64,000 bases of DNA from Mycocentrospora acerina (lineage: Eukaryota; Ascomycota; Dothideomycetes; Pleosporales): assembly GCA_022701365.1 (NCBI GenBank), contig JAKUHH010000284.1, forward strand, positions 1,022,140 through 1,086,139. Direction: 5' to 3'. Made by a program: the position numbers and the translations under genes. The number at the start of each line of letters is the position of its first letter. Positions within the stretch are counted from its first letter, which is position 1. This document shows positions 25,080 through 35,589 of the stretch, one piece after another. The notes beneath the pieces were generated by a model. It saw only the letters and a list, made by a program, of their open reading frames with translations, did no database searches and was not told the DNA's origin.

Positions 25080-26133
25080 ATGGCATTGTCATCGCTCCTC
25101 AAAGGATTCCCCACAAAAGCTCCCCTTGCACCGAGAAATAAACTCCACTTTGCAGATGTACGAACACCACATTCCAATGCCGTGACTTTATAGTAAGCTG
25201 AGACGATATTAGGTTGCAGTAACCGCCACTGCCAAAGAATTCTCAGGCTTCTACCGCGGAAAACAATACCACGCCCCAGATATAGAAGCAGTGCTGGATC
25301 GCGCCTTGGCATCTGGAACGGAGAAAGTACTTCTCACGGGCATGTTGCTCTCGGACGTAGCATTCAATCTATCGCTTGCTCAGAAACGCCGCTCACAGTG
25401 TAAAATCACAATAGGCGTGCATCCCTACCACGCTGCCGAAGCCGTGTCAGGGGGAGAAGAATATTTCGAGAATCTCGCGGGGGAAATCACACAGGCTTTG
25501 AGGGGAGATTCACATGTTGTAGGGGCCTTTGGGGAACTCGGGTTGGACTATGATCATCTTGCTCATGCGTCCAAGGACGACCAGATATTAGTGTTTAGAC
25601 GGCAGCTTGATCTCATTGTCAGTAACGGGTGGAAACTACCCCTGTTTCTGCACTGCAGAGCGGCGTTTGACGACTTTGTAGCTATTCTGACGCCGTATAT
25701 GGATCGCTTGCCGCTGCGAAGTGGGCTGGTACATTCGTTTGTTGGGAGTGCGCAGCAAATGCATGTGCTCGTGCAGATGGGGCTGGATGTGAGTGTCAAC
25801 GGGTTTAGTTTCCGCGATAGAGAGAGCCTGGAGATGGTGAGGCAGGTTCCAGTGGAGAGGCTGCAGATTGAGACGGATGCGCCGTGGGGGGAGATTCAGG
25901 CGAGTAGTGAGGTTTCAAAGGCGTATTTGAAGAATGCAAGGAAGTGGGAGTGGGCGGCGAAGAAGAAGGATAAGTTTGAGATGGGGAGTATGGTCAAGGA
26001 GAGGAATGAGAGTTGTGCGATGGAGAGGGTTGCGTTGATTGTTGCAGGGCTGAGGGAAGTGAGTGTTGATGAAGTTGCTGATTGTGCGTGGGAGAATAGC
26101 AAGAGGATGTTTTTTCAGGAAAGTGATTCCTGA
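25080..26133 (+). CDS. TatD-family deoxyribonuclease, TATDN1-like
   Basis: A metal-dependent hydrolase of 332 residues of the TatD family, with 3'-5' exonuclease activity linked to DNA fragmentation and repair in relatives. Two exons fit: 25080..25157 and 25213..26133, with an intron of 55 nt ending TATTAG. A later AG would create an immediate stop. The joined start reads FADVAVTATAKEFSGFYRGKQYH, the pattern seen in the eukaryotic TATDN1 branch, which lacks the first HxH motif of bacterial TatD. Other metal-site motifs are present: IGVHPYH, GELGLDYD, LFLHCR, LVHSF and IETDAPW. The distal part contains a charged insertion (AAKKKDKFEMGS). Confidence 0.9.
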
Positions 26134-26606
26134 TAATAGCAAGTTTTCAGTGATGGGCTGTTTGTGTGTTTAGTATATGCGCGTAGTGGTAGACTAAAGG
26201 ATGAGATGGGATTGTAAATCGCGCTAGGACACGCTGGCACGTGCCTTCGTATGCAGAGCATGCCAGGTGCATTGGGATCGACAGTGGATTGTGCAGTAGT
26301 ATGCAGACAGTAAGAGGCTCATTTGCATATTTCAATATCACTTGATTACCCTGAGGTCAGAGCAGATTGAACCAGAAATTTTGCTTCATGACATTGTTTA
26401 GACAAGGTTCTTCTACATGAGCTTTGCATGCTGGGTGTGGTGTAGGCTACACGACGTGTAGTCTGAGCAGCAGGCTGACCAAGACTATTGATTCCATAGC
26501 GTTGACGAACTCAGGCGGAGTGGTCAAGTTTGTACAAAGTCGCCAGTGAAGCCACCACACGTCCTGCCTTCGAGTGTTGTTCTCGGCGCCTTCTGTCCTT
26601 CATTCC
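26134..26606. other. Convergent intergenic region
   Basis: About 470 bases between two convergent genes, expected to hold both 3' untranslated regions. No gene or RNA is recognised. Confidence 0.55.
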
Positions 26607-27167
26607 TCATTTCTTGCCCTTCTTCTTCTTCTTTCCACCGCCCGTCCCTGTCTCCACCTTCTTGTCTGCTGTTCCACCCATCTTCACATCTCCACTCTCA
26701 TCGACCTTTCCTGCGAGTGCCTCTGTCTCTGGCGCTGGCGCGCTCAAATCTCCATCGCCTTCCAATTCCGGCAGCGCTGCCATACCTCTTCCTAGTCTTC
26801 CCAGGTTCCCAATCAATCGACCCACCTCGGCTGCCTTGTTCGTCTCATATTGCAGACATGTCCCGGATTCAGGGTCGTATGTCTTGAGCTTGAATGTCGC
26901 AATGTGTTCCTCGGGGTTTTGGGCGGCTGGTGGCGGGGATGATGTGCGTGGGGCGTCGGCAGGCTTGGCGTTTGCGGCGAACTTTTTGCGCTTCTCTACT
27001 TTGGATGCTGATGGCTTGAGGACGGTGTATTTGGAGGTTATGCGCGTCTGGAGGTGGTTAGCACGTCGTTGGGGAAGGAGTGGGGGAAAGCGCACGCTAG
27101 TTGGGCGGGCCTTGAGCAAAAGCGAAGACTGCTCATACCACTCGGCGCTCGTGGTGAAGTAAGGCAT
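26607..27167 (-). CDS. SRP21: Signal recognition particle SRP9/SRP21 subunit
   Basis: A small protein matching the fungal SRP9/SRP21 family, which binds the Alu-like end of SRP RNA and supports elongation arrest. The signature is MPYFTTSAEWYEQSSLLLKA at the N-terminus, then RITSKYTVLKP. The region is fully open, but the segment between these blocks looks intronic. An intron at 27048..27095 (48 nt, GTGCGC..CTCCAG, branch GCTAAC) would join PTS to TRITSKY, as in relatives. Because 48 is a multiple of three and the intron has no stop, unspliced RNA still encodes a protein of 186 residues; spliced RNA gives 170. The C-terminus is a poly-Lys tail. A nuclear or RNA-binding role for the tail is only inference. 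Confidence 0.85.
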   Translation of the reverse strand: MPYFTTSAEWYEQSSLLLKARPTSVRFPPLLPQRRANHLQTRITSKYTVLKPSASKVEKRKKFAANAKPADAPRTSSPPPAAQNPEEHIATFKLKTYDPESGTCLQYETNKAAEVGRLIGNLGRLGRGMAALPELEGDGDLSAPAPETEALAGKVDESGDVKMGGTADKKVETGTGGGKKKKKGKK

Positions 27168-27644
27168 TGTGTCGTGTGGGGATGTCTGGGGTTCGGCGAT
27201 GGGAGCGCTGACGGTGTGCGGTACTACCCTGGCTGCGGCAACTTTTGGCGGGGTTCTTGGCGCGGGTACCTACGTCTGCATCTGGATACCATCATGTTTC
27301 TGCATGCTCACGCGACTTGACTGAAGCTTTACCGTACAGCGAGAAGAGTCTCTCACAAGCCTGTCTGTTAACTTGGGATATTGATTCGAGGCTGTCGAAA
27401 GTGTCATACGCCAAAGCCAACAAGAACACCATCGAAACTTCCACCACAGGGCTGACTCAGACCAGCTATATGGCTTTCACATTCCTGATATCTTCTTTTC
27501 TTCATTCGTTGGTTCATTTCGTATCTAACTTTACATTTTGAGAGCTTTACACGTACTGAGTACATCTCATATTTGTTTTCTTCCCGAAGCAGATCTTCCA
27601 CCCCACCAATTGTTAACAGTCATTCGACACTGCCATATACAATT
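27168..27644. promoter_or_regulatory. Divergent promoter of SRP21 and DUF1308 gene
   Basis: The 477 bases between two divergent genes should carry both promoters. No other gene is supported. An upstream in-frame extension of the plus-strand gene exists but has no ATG before 27645. Confidence 0.5.
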
Positions 27645-29246
27645 ATGACCGAGTCTATATCCAACAGCCTCAGTAATCTAGATCTTGATACAGATGCCGC
27701 AAGGATCAGCAATGCCAGTCTGAGTAACCAGAACCTCGAAACCGACATCACAAGTGTTGGCCACGGCAGTTCCAACGAAACCGACAAAGACGATATCGAG
27801 GCCACCATCCAGGGCCTTGTTGACCGCTGCAAAACACTTTACGAGGAAGTCGAGACATATGTCGCTGCTGTTGAAGAAAAGCAAAAACACAGCAAAGTGC
27901 AACATCCAGTCGAGTACCGTAACCTGCGCAACGATTTCAAGCATGAGCTCGCATTCCTCAGGAAAATCGTAGGCTCAAACATCTCGGAAGAAAAGGCTCG
28001 ACATTACATCACCAGCTCTAATCTCCGCTACTACGAGGCACTATGGGGTTCGGCGAAACAGTCTTCTGGTCTACAGGCTTTTCGTAAGTACTATTTCTGG
28101 AACAGACATGAACGACAAGCTGGGAAACGCACCACTCAAGGGGTCAGCCTCACCAAAGGAGCCTCGAAAAAGAATCACAGTTCAGCACTCGTGGACATTG
28201 TAGCAGAAGAGGGAAGGGAATGGGTACGTGTATCAACCATCTCAGAGAAACGCTTGTTATTCGATGTTGCGAAATTGGGGTGGTGCAACGATTCAGACTC
28301 TGATGAAGACATGCCCGACGCACCCCAGCCTGAAAACTGGGAAGATGAAGACGATGAAGACCAAGTCGACATTGTCAAGAGTGCACGCGAGCTTGCTAGA
28401 GCCGCACGAGCAAACCCCATATGCGGACGTCCACCCAGGGTCCGATTCGTGCTCACGCGAATCGTGTCCGGCAAAATGAAAGTAATCGACGACATCCTCG
28501 ACAAAATCCGCATCACAGGAGCCGATGTACAATGCGTTGACGAAAGCTCCCTCACCCTCCCGCTGAAAAACGTTCTCCCAAACCTGCTCGTCGACCGTTC
28601 TCGCGCCCTATCTTCAATCCTAAACATCGACTGCACCGTCCTCCTCGCCCTCATCTCCGACATCTCCCACCACCCCTGTGAAATCCTCTCCTGGTATCCA
28701 GCAGAAGTCCGCGGCCAAATCGCCGACGAAGCAAAAGAGAAGCTTCTCCCAACACACCTCTACCCCGCCATCGCCTCCCACGCCATGGTCTGCACCCAAG
28801 AAGCCGCCGACCAAATGAACCTCATTGTCCAAACCCTCGCCACCGACACCGAAAAACTCCGCTCCGACATCCTCCTCGCACAAGACACCCGCGCCGGCCA
28901 CTCCTCCGAATCCCTCGTCGCAGAATGGTCGTCCCTCTCCGACCACCCCACCCCCCCAGGCTTCAACCTACCCATCCGCATCCACCCCAGCAACCTCGAC
29001 TCCCTAATCCCCCGCCTCCCAGCCGCAGCAGCAAAACTCGCAACCGAAATGAGCCCCCTAAACCAAGCAATCTTCTTCTACGGATGGGCAGAGGGCCTCA
29101 CGACGCTGAGTTCGAATCGTGCGCGGGCAAGGCAGATTGAGACGGCAATCAACGAGATGGGTCTCCGTGATGGGGAGCAAGGGCCTCATGTGTGGTTGTG
29201 CGGCGAGAGCAGGAGTCTGATTGCCAAGTCTGGGAGGAGGACGTAG
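27645..29246 (+). CDS. DUF1308 / UPF0415 family protein
   Basis: A single-exon protein of 533 residues. The C-terminal half (from about RPPRVRFVLTRIVSG to VWLCGESRSLIAKSG) matches the DUF1308 family, whose human member is C7orf25. No biochemical role is firmly known to me. The N-terminal part begins with Asn/Ser-rich sequence, then a coiled-coil-like segment (IEATIQGLVDRCKTLYEEVETYVAAVEEKQ) and a conserved block FRKYYFWNRHERQAGKRTTQGV. An acidic linker follows (DSDSDEDMPDAPQPENWEDEDDEDQ, split by charge). The chosen start is the first ATG of the frame. Confidence 0.85.
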   Translation: MTESISNSLSNLDLDTDAARISNASLSNQNLETDITSVGHGSSNETDKDDIEATIQGLVDRCKTLYEEVETYVAAVEEKQKHSKVQHPVEYRNLRNDFKHELAFLRKIVGSNISEEKARHYITSSNLRYYEALWGSAKQSSGLQAFRKYYFWNRHERQAGKRTTQGVSLTKGASKKNHSSALVDIVAEEGREWVRVSTISEKRLLFDVAKLGWCNDSDSDEDMPDAPQPENWEDEDDEDQVDIVKSARELARAARANPICGRPPRVRFVLTRIVSGKMKVIDDILDKIRITGADVQCVDESSLTLPLKNVLPNLLVDRSRALSSILNIDCTVLLALISDISHHPCEILSWYPAEVRGQIADEAKEKLLPTHLYPAIASHAMVCTQEAADQMNLIVQTLATDTEKLRSDILLAQDTRAGHSSESLVAEWSSLSDHPTPPGFNLPIRIHPSNLDSLIPRLPAAAAKLATEMSPLNQAIFFYGWAEGLTTLSSNRARARQIETAINEMGLRDGEQGPHVWLCGESRSLIAKSGRRT

Positions 29247-29253
29247 GGATGGT

Positions 29254-29282
29254 GATGTGTGTGTGTGTGTGTGTGTGTGTAC
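29254..29282. repeat. (GT)n microsatellite
   Basis: An uninterrupted run of about 13 GT units lies just after the stop codon of the DUF1308 gene, so it is probably within its 3' untranslated region. Confidence 0.9.
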
Positions 29283-29879
29283 GTGGAGACTAATGTCTTT
29301 AAAAAAATGGCAGGAAAAAAGAATACAAAGAGATGAGATGGAAGAGTGAGGGTGGGTTGTGTTGACTGAATCTTTTTTTTAAAAAAAATTAAAAATAAAA
29401 TAAAATAATTAGCGCTGGGTAGGTATGTTGTAACAAACGAGGAATTCTATTGAAAAAATTCACATCTTGGAAATTTAAATTTGAATTGTTGGATTTCCGT
29501 GGTGCAATCAATGTCTTGGTCTGGTTGTGCTCAATGTAATGGTGACTTTAATGAAAGAAGTGCGTTGATCCATCATCACTTGGGCGATATCGATCCTGCA
29601 AGAAATGAACGAGGTGGGTTAAAATTTTAATCAAGGTCGAATGATTTGATTGACTGACTGACATGGCAGATATGTTGGCTTGATATTCATAGGTTGTAAA
29701 CGTCCAAACCATGCACCGGACCGCATGAATCCACTTCTCAAGCCTTACTCCTACAAAATAGCCAACCAACCAATTAACCAACCAACTCTCCCTCTTTCTC
29801 TGTCACTCTTCCCAACCTATACCACCTCACTCCACACTCCCTTCCCCCAAGTCTACCTCATAAACCCTAATAATCTAAT
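29283..29879. other. Convergent intergenic region, A/T-rich
   Basis: About 600 bases between convergent genes with several A and T homopolymers (near 29370-29410). I see no coding or RNA feature. Confidence 0.55.
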
Positions 29880-30460
29880 CTACACCCTCCACCCCGCCCT
29901 CGAAATCCTCTTCCTCTGCGCCAGCATATGCGTGAACAGGACGTAAAACCCAGGAATATACGTCGCCAGCACGGCCCAAAGCGCATAGCCTAGCTTCTCG
30001 TCGATCTTGTTGGCCTGGGGGATAGCACTGTAAATAAGCCAGCATTCGCTTGCGACGCCGAGCGGGTAGAGGGGCAGAAAAGTGTTGTATCTACGTGGAA
30101 GATGTCAGTGGGGGGGAGGGAATTGGTTACTCAGGGAGGAGAAGGAAAAAAAAACACACCTCAACCACGTCCATGCCCGCGGGACACCCAGGCCCGCCAG
30201 CCCAAATACAAAGTACGTGTACCGCACTACTTCGGTGATGCTCCACGCGGTCAGCATCCCCGCGTACGCAGGGTTGTTTCGCGTGGTGGACGGGAAGTTG
30301 TACGCGACGCCCCAGACGAGCAGGTAGCGACTCGCAACCTGCATCAGGGTGGTGAGGAGCGGCGAGCGGACAATGCCTAATCACACGCCATATCAGTTAG
30401 CTTGGATTAGATTCATCCATCCATCCATCCACTTGAACAACTCCCCACATCTCAACACGC

Positions 30461-30491
<31 letters not shown>

Positions 30492-30902
30492 CACTCTGCA
30501 AACAAGCTACGACAGAAAAAAAAAAAAAAAAAGAGAGAGAAACTAACCCGTCAAACTATGCCCCACCTCCAGCCCCGCAAGCGTCTGCACCAGCCGTGTA
30601 TACTGCTCCAGCTCGCCATACACCTTGCCGCTGCTCAATCCCTTCTTCACCTGCTCGAGTCCGTTTTTCCCGCCAAACCCCAGAATGTTGCCCTGTCCGG
30701 CTTTTTTTATTTCAGGCACTGCGAGCGAGATGGTTTGGTACAGGACGCCGGCCCATAGTGCGGCGGAGACGGCATTGTAGGTGAGGAGGTAGGCTGTTTT
30801 GAGGGGGGAGGAGGGTTTGGCGGGTGATTTGGATTTGGATTTGGACTTGGACTTGGATTTGTTGGCGGAGGAGGAGGAGGAGGAGGGTTGTTTGGGGGAC
30901 AT
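29880..30902 (-). CDS. PHS1: Very-long-chain 3-hydroxyacyl-CoA dehydratase
   Basis: The third enzyme of the ER fatty-acid elongation cycle (HACD/PTPLA family), which removes water from 3-hydroxyacyl-CoA. Three exons fit: 30548..30902, 30160..30376 and 29880..30090, giving 260 residues. The introns are 171 nt (30377..30547) and 69 nt (30091..30159). After a Ser/Lys tail of SK repeats, membrane segments begin with YLLTYNAVSAALWAGVLY. Conserved blocks include VRSPLLTTLMQVASRYLLVWGV, SITEVVRYTYF and YNTFLPLYPLGVASE. The catalytic Tyr and Glu should be those of YPLGVASE, seven residues apart as in yeast Phs1. The end is basic (AQRKRISRAG), fitting an ER-retention-like tail. The first intron is unusually rich in homopolymers and GAA repeats. 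Confidence 0.93.
30416..30537. repeat. Simple repeats inside PHS1 intron 1
   Basis: On the plus strand this stretch holds an ATCC array, an A-run followed by GAA trinucleotides (about 30461-30490), and a run of about 17 A with a GAGA end. All lie within the 171-nt first intron of PHS1, so on the transcribed strand they become poly-T and TTC tracts upstream of the acceptor. Confidence 0.85.
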
Positions 30903-31619
30903 GGTTGTGTGTTGTTGGTGTTTTTGGTGGATTGAGGGGGGTGGAGGGGGTGGAGGTTTGTTGCAGGATTGGAGTGAGGAGCAATTGGAGACGTGGACGG
31001 TAGAAGTGGTAATGGGAGGGGTGAGGTTTCTCGCGTACCTGAGCGAGCTTACCCTTGTATGACTTGGCGGCCGAGGGTAACGGCAATACGGCTTATCTCC
31101 GCTGGGCGAGGGTGGATATGCGTGATGAGATCATTTATGAAAAGAAGCCATTTGTCGCGACAACGTTGCGTGTTCAGACTGCGGAACGAGATTATGGGAA
31201 AAAGACCTTTGGGAGCGTTGTTTCCAGGAAAAGTATAACCGCAGAGTAACTTCAAAGGCATACCTTCGTGTTCAGTCAAATTGCAGAAAGATATCCACGT
31301 AAATGTCAGACGCCCTGCTCGTCGTCGCTAACCCCATCTCCTACCTCTTTGGAAATCAACACCTCTCATACCATATGTCTAACGCCGTGCTATGCAAGCC
31401 TCAACAGGTTCCCTAATAACAGAATAATAAGACAACGAATCCCCAGAACGCCTAAAAATCAAAAATCCCAGAAGCTCTCGCCAGATACGCACGAAAGAAA
31501 AAACAAACTCTGATGGGTATCATCCAAGCATGCCAGCCAAACCAGCAGACCGAACATAAGAGACCCAGACGCAAATAAAAAAATTGGTTTGCCATCCGTC
31601 TTGACAGGTCGAAACATAA
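30903..31619. other. Intergenic region between PHS1 and RING gene
   Basis: About 700 bases. Overlapping open frames near 30900-31086 arise from the GGT/GGAG-rich sequence and are not convincing genes. It should contain the PHS1 promoter and the 3' end of the RING gene. Confidence 0.5.
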
Positions 31620-33246
31620 CTACAAGAAGATTTGAATCATGGCTCTAGAGCCCGACACTTTCTTGCCACAATCGTCTACGACGCATTCTTTAAATGGCCG
31701 TGATTTTGCTGCTGTCTGCTTCTCCTTGCCCTTTGCACTGCGTTTAATAGATCGATTTGCTGTACATTCGCCACAGTAGATCTGACACCACGTTAGCATC
31801 GTCACCTATGAATACTTTGAACATGAACATACGTGGCCACAAGACTTGGCGAGCCACACTTGTCGCTTGACATCTTCGTCGCCCTCGCATAGCTGATCGC
31901 CGCAATTTGGACACACCAATACATCATCTTCCTGCGGACTCCTCGTGAATCCTGTCGGCGCTTCTGGGGGTGCCTCGTACGTTGGTGGCGGGGGCTCAGG
32001 TACACGATTCCCACCCATTCCCATGTCGAAGCCCACCATGTCAAAGTCCATGGCTGGCATGGCAAAAGCACCAATGTGAATGTGCCCGCCCGGACGCGCG
32101 GGCGGTGGAACAGGACCACGCTGGAACCTGTTTCTTGTAAAGTTGACGTTTGCCATTGTGCGGTCTACCTGGGCGCGCAGGTGAGTGAAGCGGTCCCCCA
32201 TGTTGCCCATTGCAGCCAACGCCCTGTCCAACTCTGCGTATCTGCGCTGACGAATGTCGGCCTCGGGGAGCGGTTGTGCGCGCACAAACTCGACAGATTC
32301 ACGGCGTGCCGGTGCTGGCGGTGGATCGATGCGACGCGAGCCCATGAACTGGATTTCGGGCGACCTCGGATTCGGGCTTGGTGGTGCTGCCATCCGCCAC
32401 TCCTCGGCGCCATTGTCCAGGTCGATGATGATGTCCATCCCACGCGGCAGGCGCCTTCGACTCGACTGTTGCGAGGCAGCGTCTTCGTGCTGGGACGCAT
32501 TGCGAGGGCCGTATGCCGAATCGTCGGCGGTGAGGTCGATGACGATGTCGTCCTCGTCCTGGCTCAGGTCAATGTGGTTGTCGTTGTTCACGTGGTGGTC
32601 GACGCCTGCAAGTCGCCTGTAGTCGAGTCCGTCGCCGGCATAGCGTCTGGGGGCCTGTGGAGCCATGGGCTGGACGTAGGGAAGGTGCAGTCCTGACCTG
32701 CTGGGGTGGGGCTGCGTGGTGCTGGCGGACGACGGGCTGGGCGGCGAAGGGCGAGGGCGAGGGTGAGCTGGAGCGGCTGGGTCGATCGGGGCGAGCTCAC
32801 GTGGTGGCGTGGCGACGGCCTCGCGGCGAGCTGGCGGGTGGGCAAAGGTCGCGCGGGCGGGCGGCGAGGGCGGCGAGGGGGATGCACCTTGGCTGGCCCG
32901 GGGGAACCATTCGTGTGGTGGCGGCTGTTCATAGGGTCGAGGGCGCGCGGGTTGCGACGACGATTCGCGGAGGGCCGTGTGGTCGAGGTCACGATACGCG
33001 GCTGGGTATCTTGCCAATCCCCACGCCGGGCTGGCAGACCTCCCGACCTCCATCTGGCTGTGTGAGCGCTGCAGCGAGGGTCAGCCGTGGCCCGTGTCGT
33101 CCGTCACGCATGCCGTGCCAAGCCAAGCAGAGCAGAGCAGAGCAGAGCAGAGCAGAGCAGAGCAGAGCAGGGCCGACGAGTGCAGTCGGGCGGCTGCAAC
33201 CCACCTTGTGTCGAACAGTATACCCAAACGGCAGCTCGTTCTCCAT
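31620..33246 (-). CDS. SIM-rich RING protein, SUMO-targeted ubiquitin ligase-like
   Basis: A Pro-rich nuclear-type protein ending in a RING-like zinc module. Two exons are firm, 31833..33068 and 31620..31781, with an intron of 51 nt. A short first exon, 33205..33246 (14 codons), is inferred because its donor joins in phase 0 across a 136-nt intron with a CTGAC branch site. This gives 479 residues. Three acidic hydrophobic motifs resemble SUMO-interacting motifs: IDLSQDEDD, DDIVIDLTADD and DIIIDLDNG. The C-terminus has CPNC, then SCGHIYCGEC, then CVVDDC, a plausible C3HC4 RING with wide spacing. The combination suggests a relative of Slx5 or Rfp1/2, which ubiquitylate sumoylated proteins in DNA repair. 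If the first exon is wrong, translation could start at 33053. Confidence 0.68.
33125..33170. repeat. AGAGC pentanucleotide tandem repeat in intron
   Basis: About nine tandem AGCAG-type pentamers lie inside the inferred first intron of the RING gene, between the donor at 33204 and the acceptor at 33069. On the transcribed strand they read as CTGCT/GCTCT, a pyrimidine-rich tract. Confidence 0.9.
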
Positions 33247-34117
33247 GGCCTCGTCCACTGCAGACGGGACAGGCGTCACGGCGGGGGCTGTGGGGGTGCA
33301 GTGAAGCGGAGGTGGAGGTGGAGGAGGAGGTGGTGGTAGTGGTGGTGATGGGACAGTGAAGAAGGGGTAGTCGAGTAGTGGCACTCAAGTAGTGGCAGTC
33401 AAATACCGGCAGTCAAGCTCTGCAAGCGCAGTCTGGTGCAGCCGTGCCGTGGTGCCAACTACAGTAGAGTCGTCGTTGGCTGCCATGTGCGGCACCAAAG
33501 ACGGCGACTTTGCTGGCGGCAGAGTTGCTCGACGTTCTGCGTACTCGACCACACAAACCACAGGCCGCCTGCCCTTCAGATGCACACTGAACTCGGGCCT
33601 CCCGCAAAGCCGGCATCACGCCAGGAGGCCCTTCATGTCAGCGGCTAAAAAAGCAAGCATGCAAATCTCAGAGGCAGAGCATCTGCTGTCGTCGTTCCCA
33701 CACGTGTGTGCGTGCGTGCATGCTTGCGCCAAAGCTCCCTCTACAGCACAGCACAGCACGTCTGCATAGTAGCCAGTCTCCAGCACAATGCACCACACCG
33801 CGTTCAAGCGCAAAGTTGCAAAGTCACCAATGGCTTGTACAGGCAGGTCAACAAATACCACGGCAAATTGAAGAGCACACTCGTGCCTCATTTGGCCCGT
33901 CATTCCAGTCTACTGTACATGTAAACGCCTTGTGCGCCGTGTGTCCAGTCTCTACATTCAAGCCCTCCCCATGCTCTCGCTTTTGTACTGGGCAGAGGCC
34001 AACGTGCAGTGTCTTTCCAGTTGACTGCGTTGATCTAGCCTCCCAGTCGTCCTACTCAGAACTGGCTGCTTCTCGCCGTGATCCTCAACCTTTAAATCTT
34101 CACCAATGTCCTCTTCT
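33247..34117. other. Intergenic region between RING gene and PRP19
   Basis: About 870 bases without a supported gene. A GGT/GGA-rich stretch at 33300-33350 encodes artificial poly-Pro on the opposite strand. CAGCA-type short repeats appear near 33750. The left part should contain the RING gene promoter. Confidence 0.55.
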
Positions 34118-35589
34118 TCAAGATGCGCCCAGGATGCTCAATCCACCCTCTACAGTCAGCGCAACCAGGCTGTCGGCCTTCTTTCCCCATGCAACGTCCC
34201 TCGCCGCTACCGCTTTCCTTACGGGTTCCGACCAGCTCTTCGACGCCTTGATGTATTGCTGCACGCTCACACCACCTGGCCCAGCTGCGGCCAGGAACTG
34301 CCCTGTGTAGTCCCATACAACATTCTCCACTGGGCTGCCTGTCTCGAGCACCTTTGTGACTGCCTGCTTCCGGATATCCCACACAGACACGCTGCTTGAT
34401 CCCTTCTGCGCAACCGCAAACCACGTTCCGTTCTCCGAAAAGGAAATGGCTGCCACAGGGCCCGAGGTATCGAGCTCAGCCATTGAGGCACCCGATTTGA
34501 CGTCAAAGATGCGGATCTTGCCATCGGAGCTGCCGACGAAAAACAGAAGGCCATCGACGTGGAACGAGCAGCATGTGATATCAGCTTCGGTGTAGATCTG
34601 GAAGACGGTCTTGAAGCTCGAAAGGTCGTAGAAGGCGACACGCTTGTCGCTGCCAGCAGAAGCTAGGATAGCGCCGCTGGGGTGCAGGGAGAGGTCTGTG
34701 ACTGTGCCGGCATGCGAACCTAGCTGCGCGATTTCGTTGCCGTCCTCAAACACCTTGACTGTGCCCGCAGACGTTGCAACTACGGCACGCGACCCCCACC
34801 ATGTTGTTGCCGTGACTGCGCTGCCAGACTTGAGCGTCTGTACCAGCTTTTGCTCCGATATCGAGTACACGCCAGCTACGCCGTCTGCGCCGCCGAAAAG
34901 TGCTAAGTCGCCAGACTCATCAAGGGAAACGGCAGTGCTTCCAGGGTAAAGAGGCTCGCTTGAGGAGGTGACATCAAAGGTGGAGATGTCTTCGCCCGTA
35001 GCCCAGCCGTCAGGGACAGGCCGCTTTCGACGCGTCGCAAAGAGTCTGCAAGTGTTAGCGATGGGGGTAGATGGCAGTGGGTCAGTACATACTGTTGCTG
35101 TGTTTCATCGACCTTGGCTACAAGCTCCTCAGATAGGCCCTGACCATCGACCTCCATGGCGTCGCCATTGCCCGCCGCGGCTCCGCTGATGGTGACGTTG
35201 GACAACGCCTCACGTGCCTCGTCCCGTTCACGTGTCAGCCGCGCAATAACGCGCGTTGCGGCGTCGTTCTGGTACAGGGCGGTGCTGAGCTCCTGTCGCG
35301 TCTGCGCCAGCTGTTGCTTCAGCGTATGTGTCTCGAGCACGATCGTGTCCCACTCGTTCTGGAAGGCGCCGAGCAGCGCGGGTATCGACGTGAGGTTTGG
35401 CGCGCGCGGCGTGACGACTTGTGGCGACTTGAGCTCAATGAGGTCCTCGACTGCAAGGTCCTCGCCCGTGACAGGGTCGGTGTGGTGTTCGGCGATGTGG
35501 GCCTCGATCAGTCGCTTTTCAAAGATATTGCCGCTCTTGCGCGACGCGACGGGTTCGCGTGGAGCTTCTCCGGATATCGCGCAGAGCAT
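34118..35589 (-). CDS. PRP19: PRP19, U-box ubiquitin ligase of the spliceosome NineTeen complex
   Basis: The core of the NineTeen complex, needed for spliceosome activation and for transcription-coupled repair. Two exons fit: 35093..35589 and 34118..35045, with a 47-nt intron, giving 474 residues. The N-terminus is the U-box (MLCAISGEAPREPVAS... HTDPVTGEDL). Then comes the globular and coiled-coil region used for tetramer formation (WDTIVLETHTLKQQLAQTRQELS). A basic FATRRKRPVPDGWAT linker leads into a C-terminal WD40 propeller; blades are visible at VTDLSLHPSGAILASAGSDK, ITCCSFHVDGLLFFVGSSDG and VAAISFSENGTWFAVAQ. Length fits fungal PRP19. Confidence 0.95.

Noticed and set aside
30712..31086. 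Minus-strand frame covering the PHS1 start region
   Set aside because: It is in another frame of the Ser/Lys repeat and pyrimidine-rich upstream region, giving only Pro/Thr/Gln low complexity.
33125..33170. Regular short repeat that could be taken for a CRISPR-like array
   Set aside because: Units are five bases with no spacers, in a fungal intron. It is a microsatellite.
32657..33304. Long plus-strand frame opposite the RING gene
   Set aside because: It is the mirror of the Pro-rich, GC-rich coding strand and has no domain. The minus-strand gene explains the sequence.
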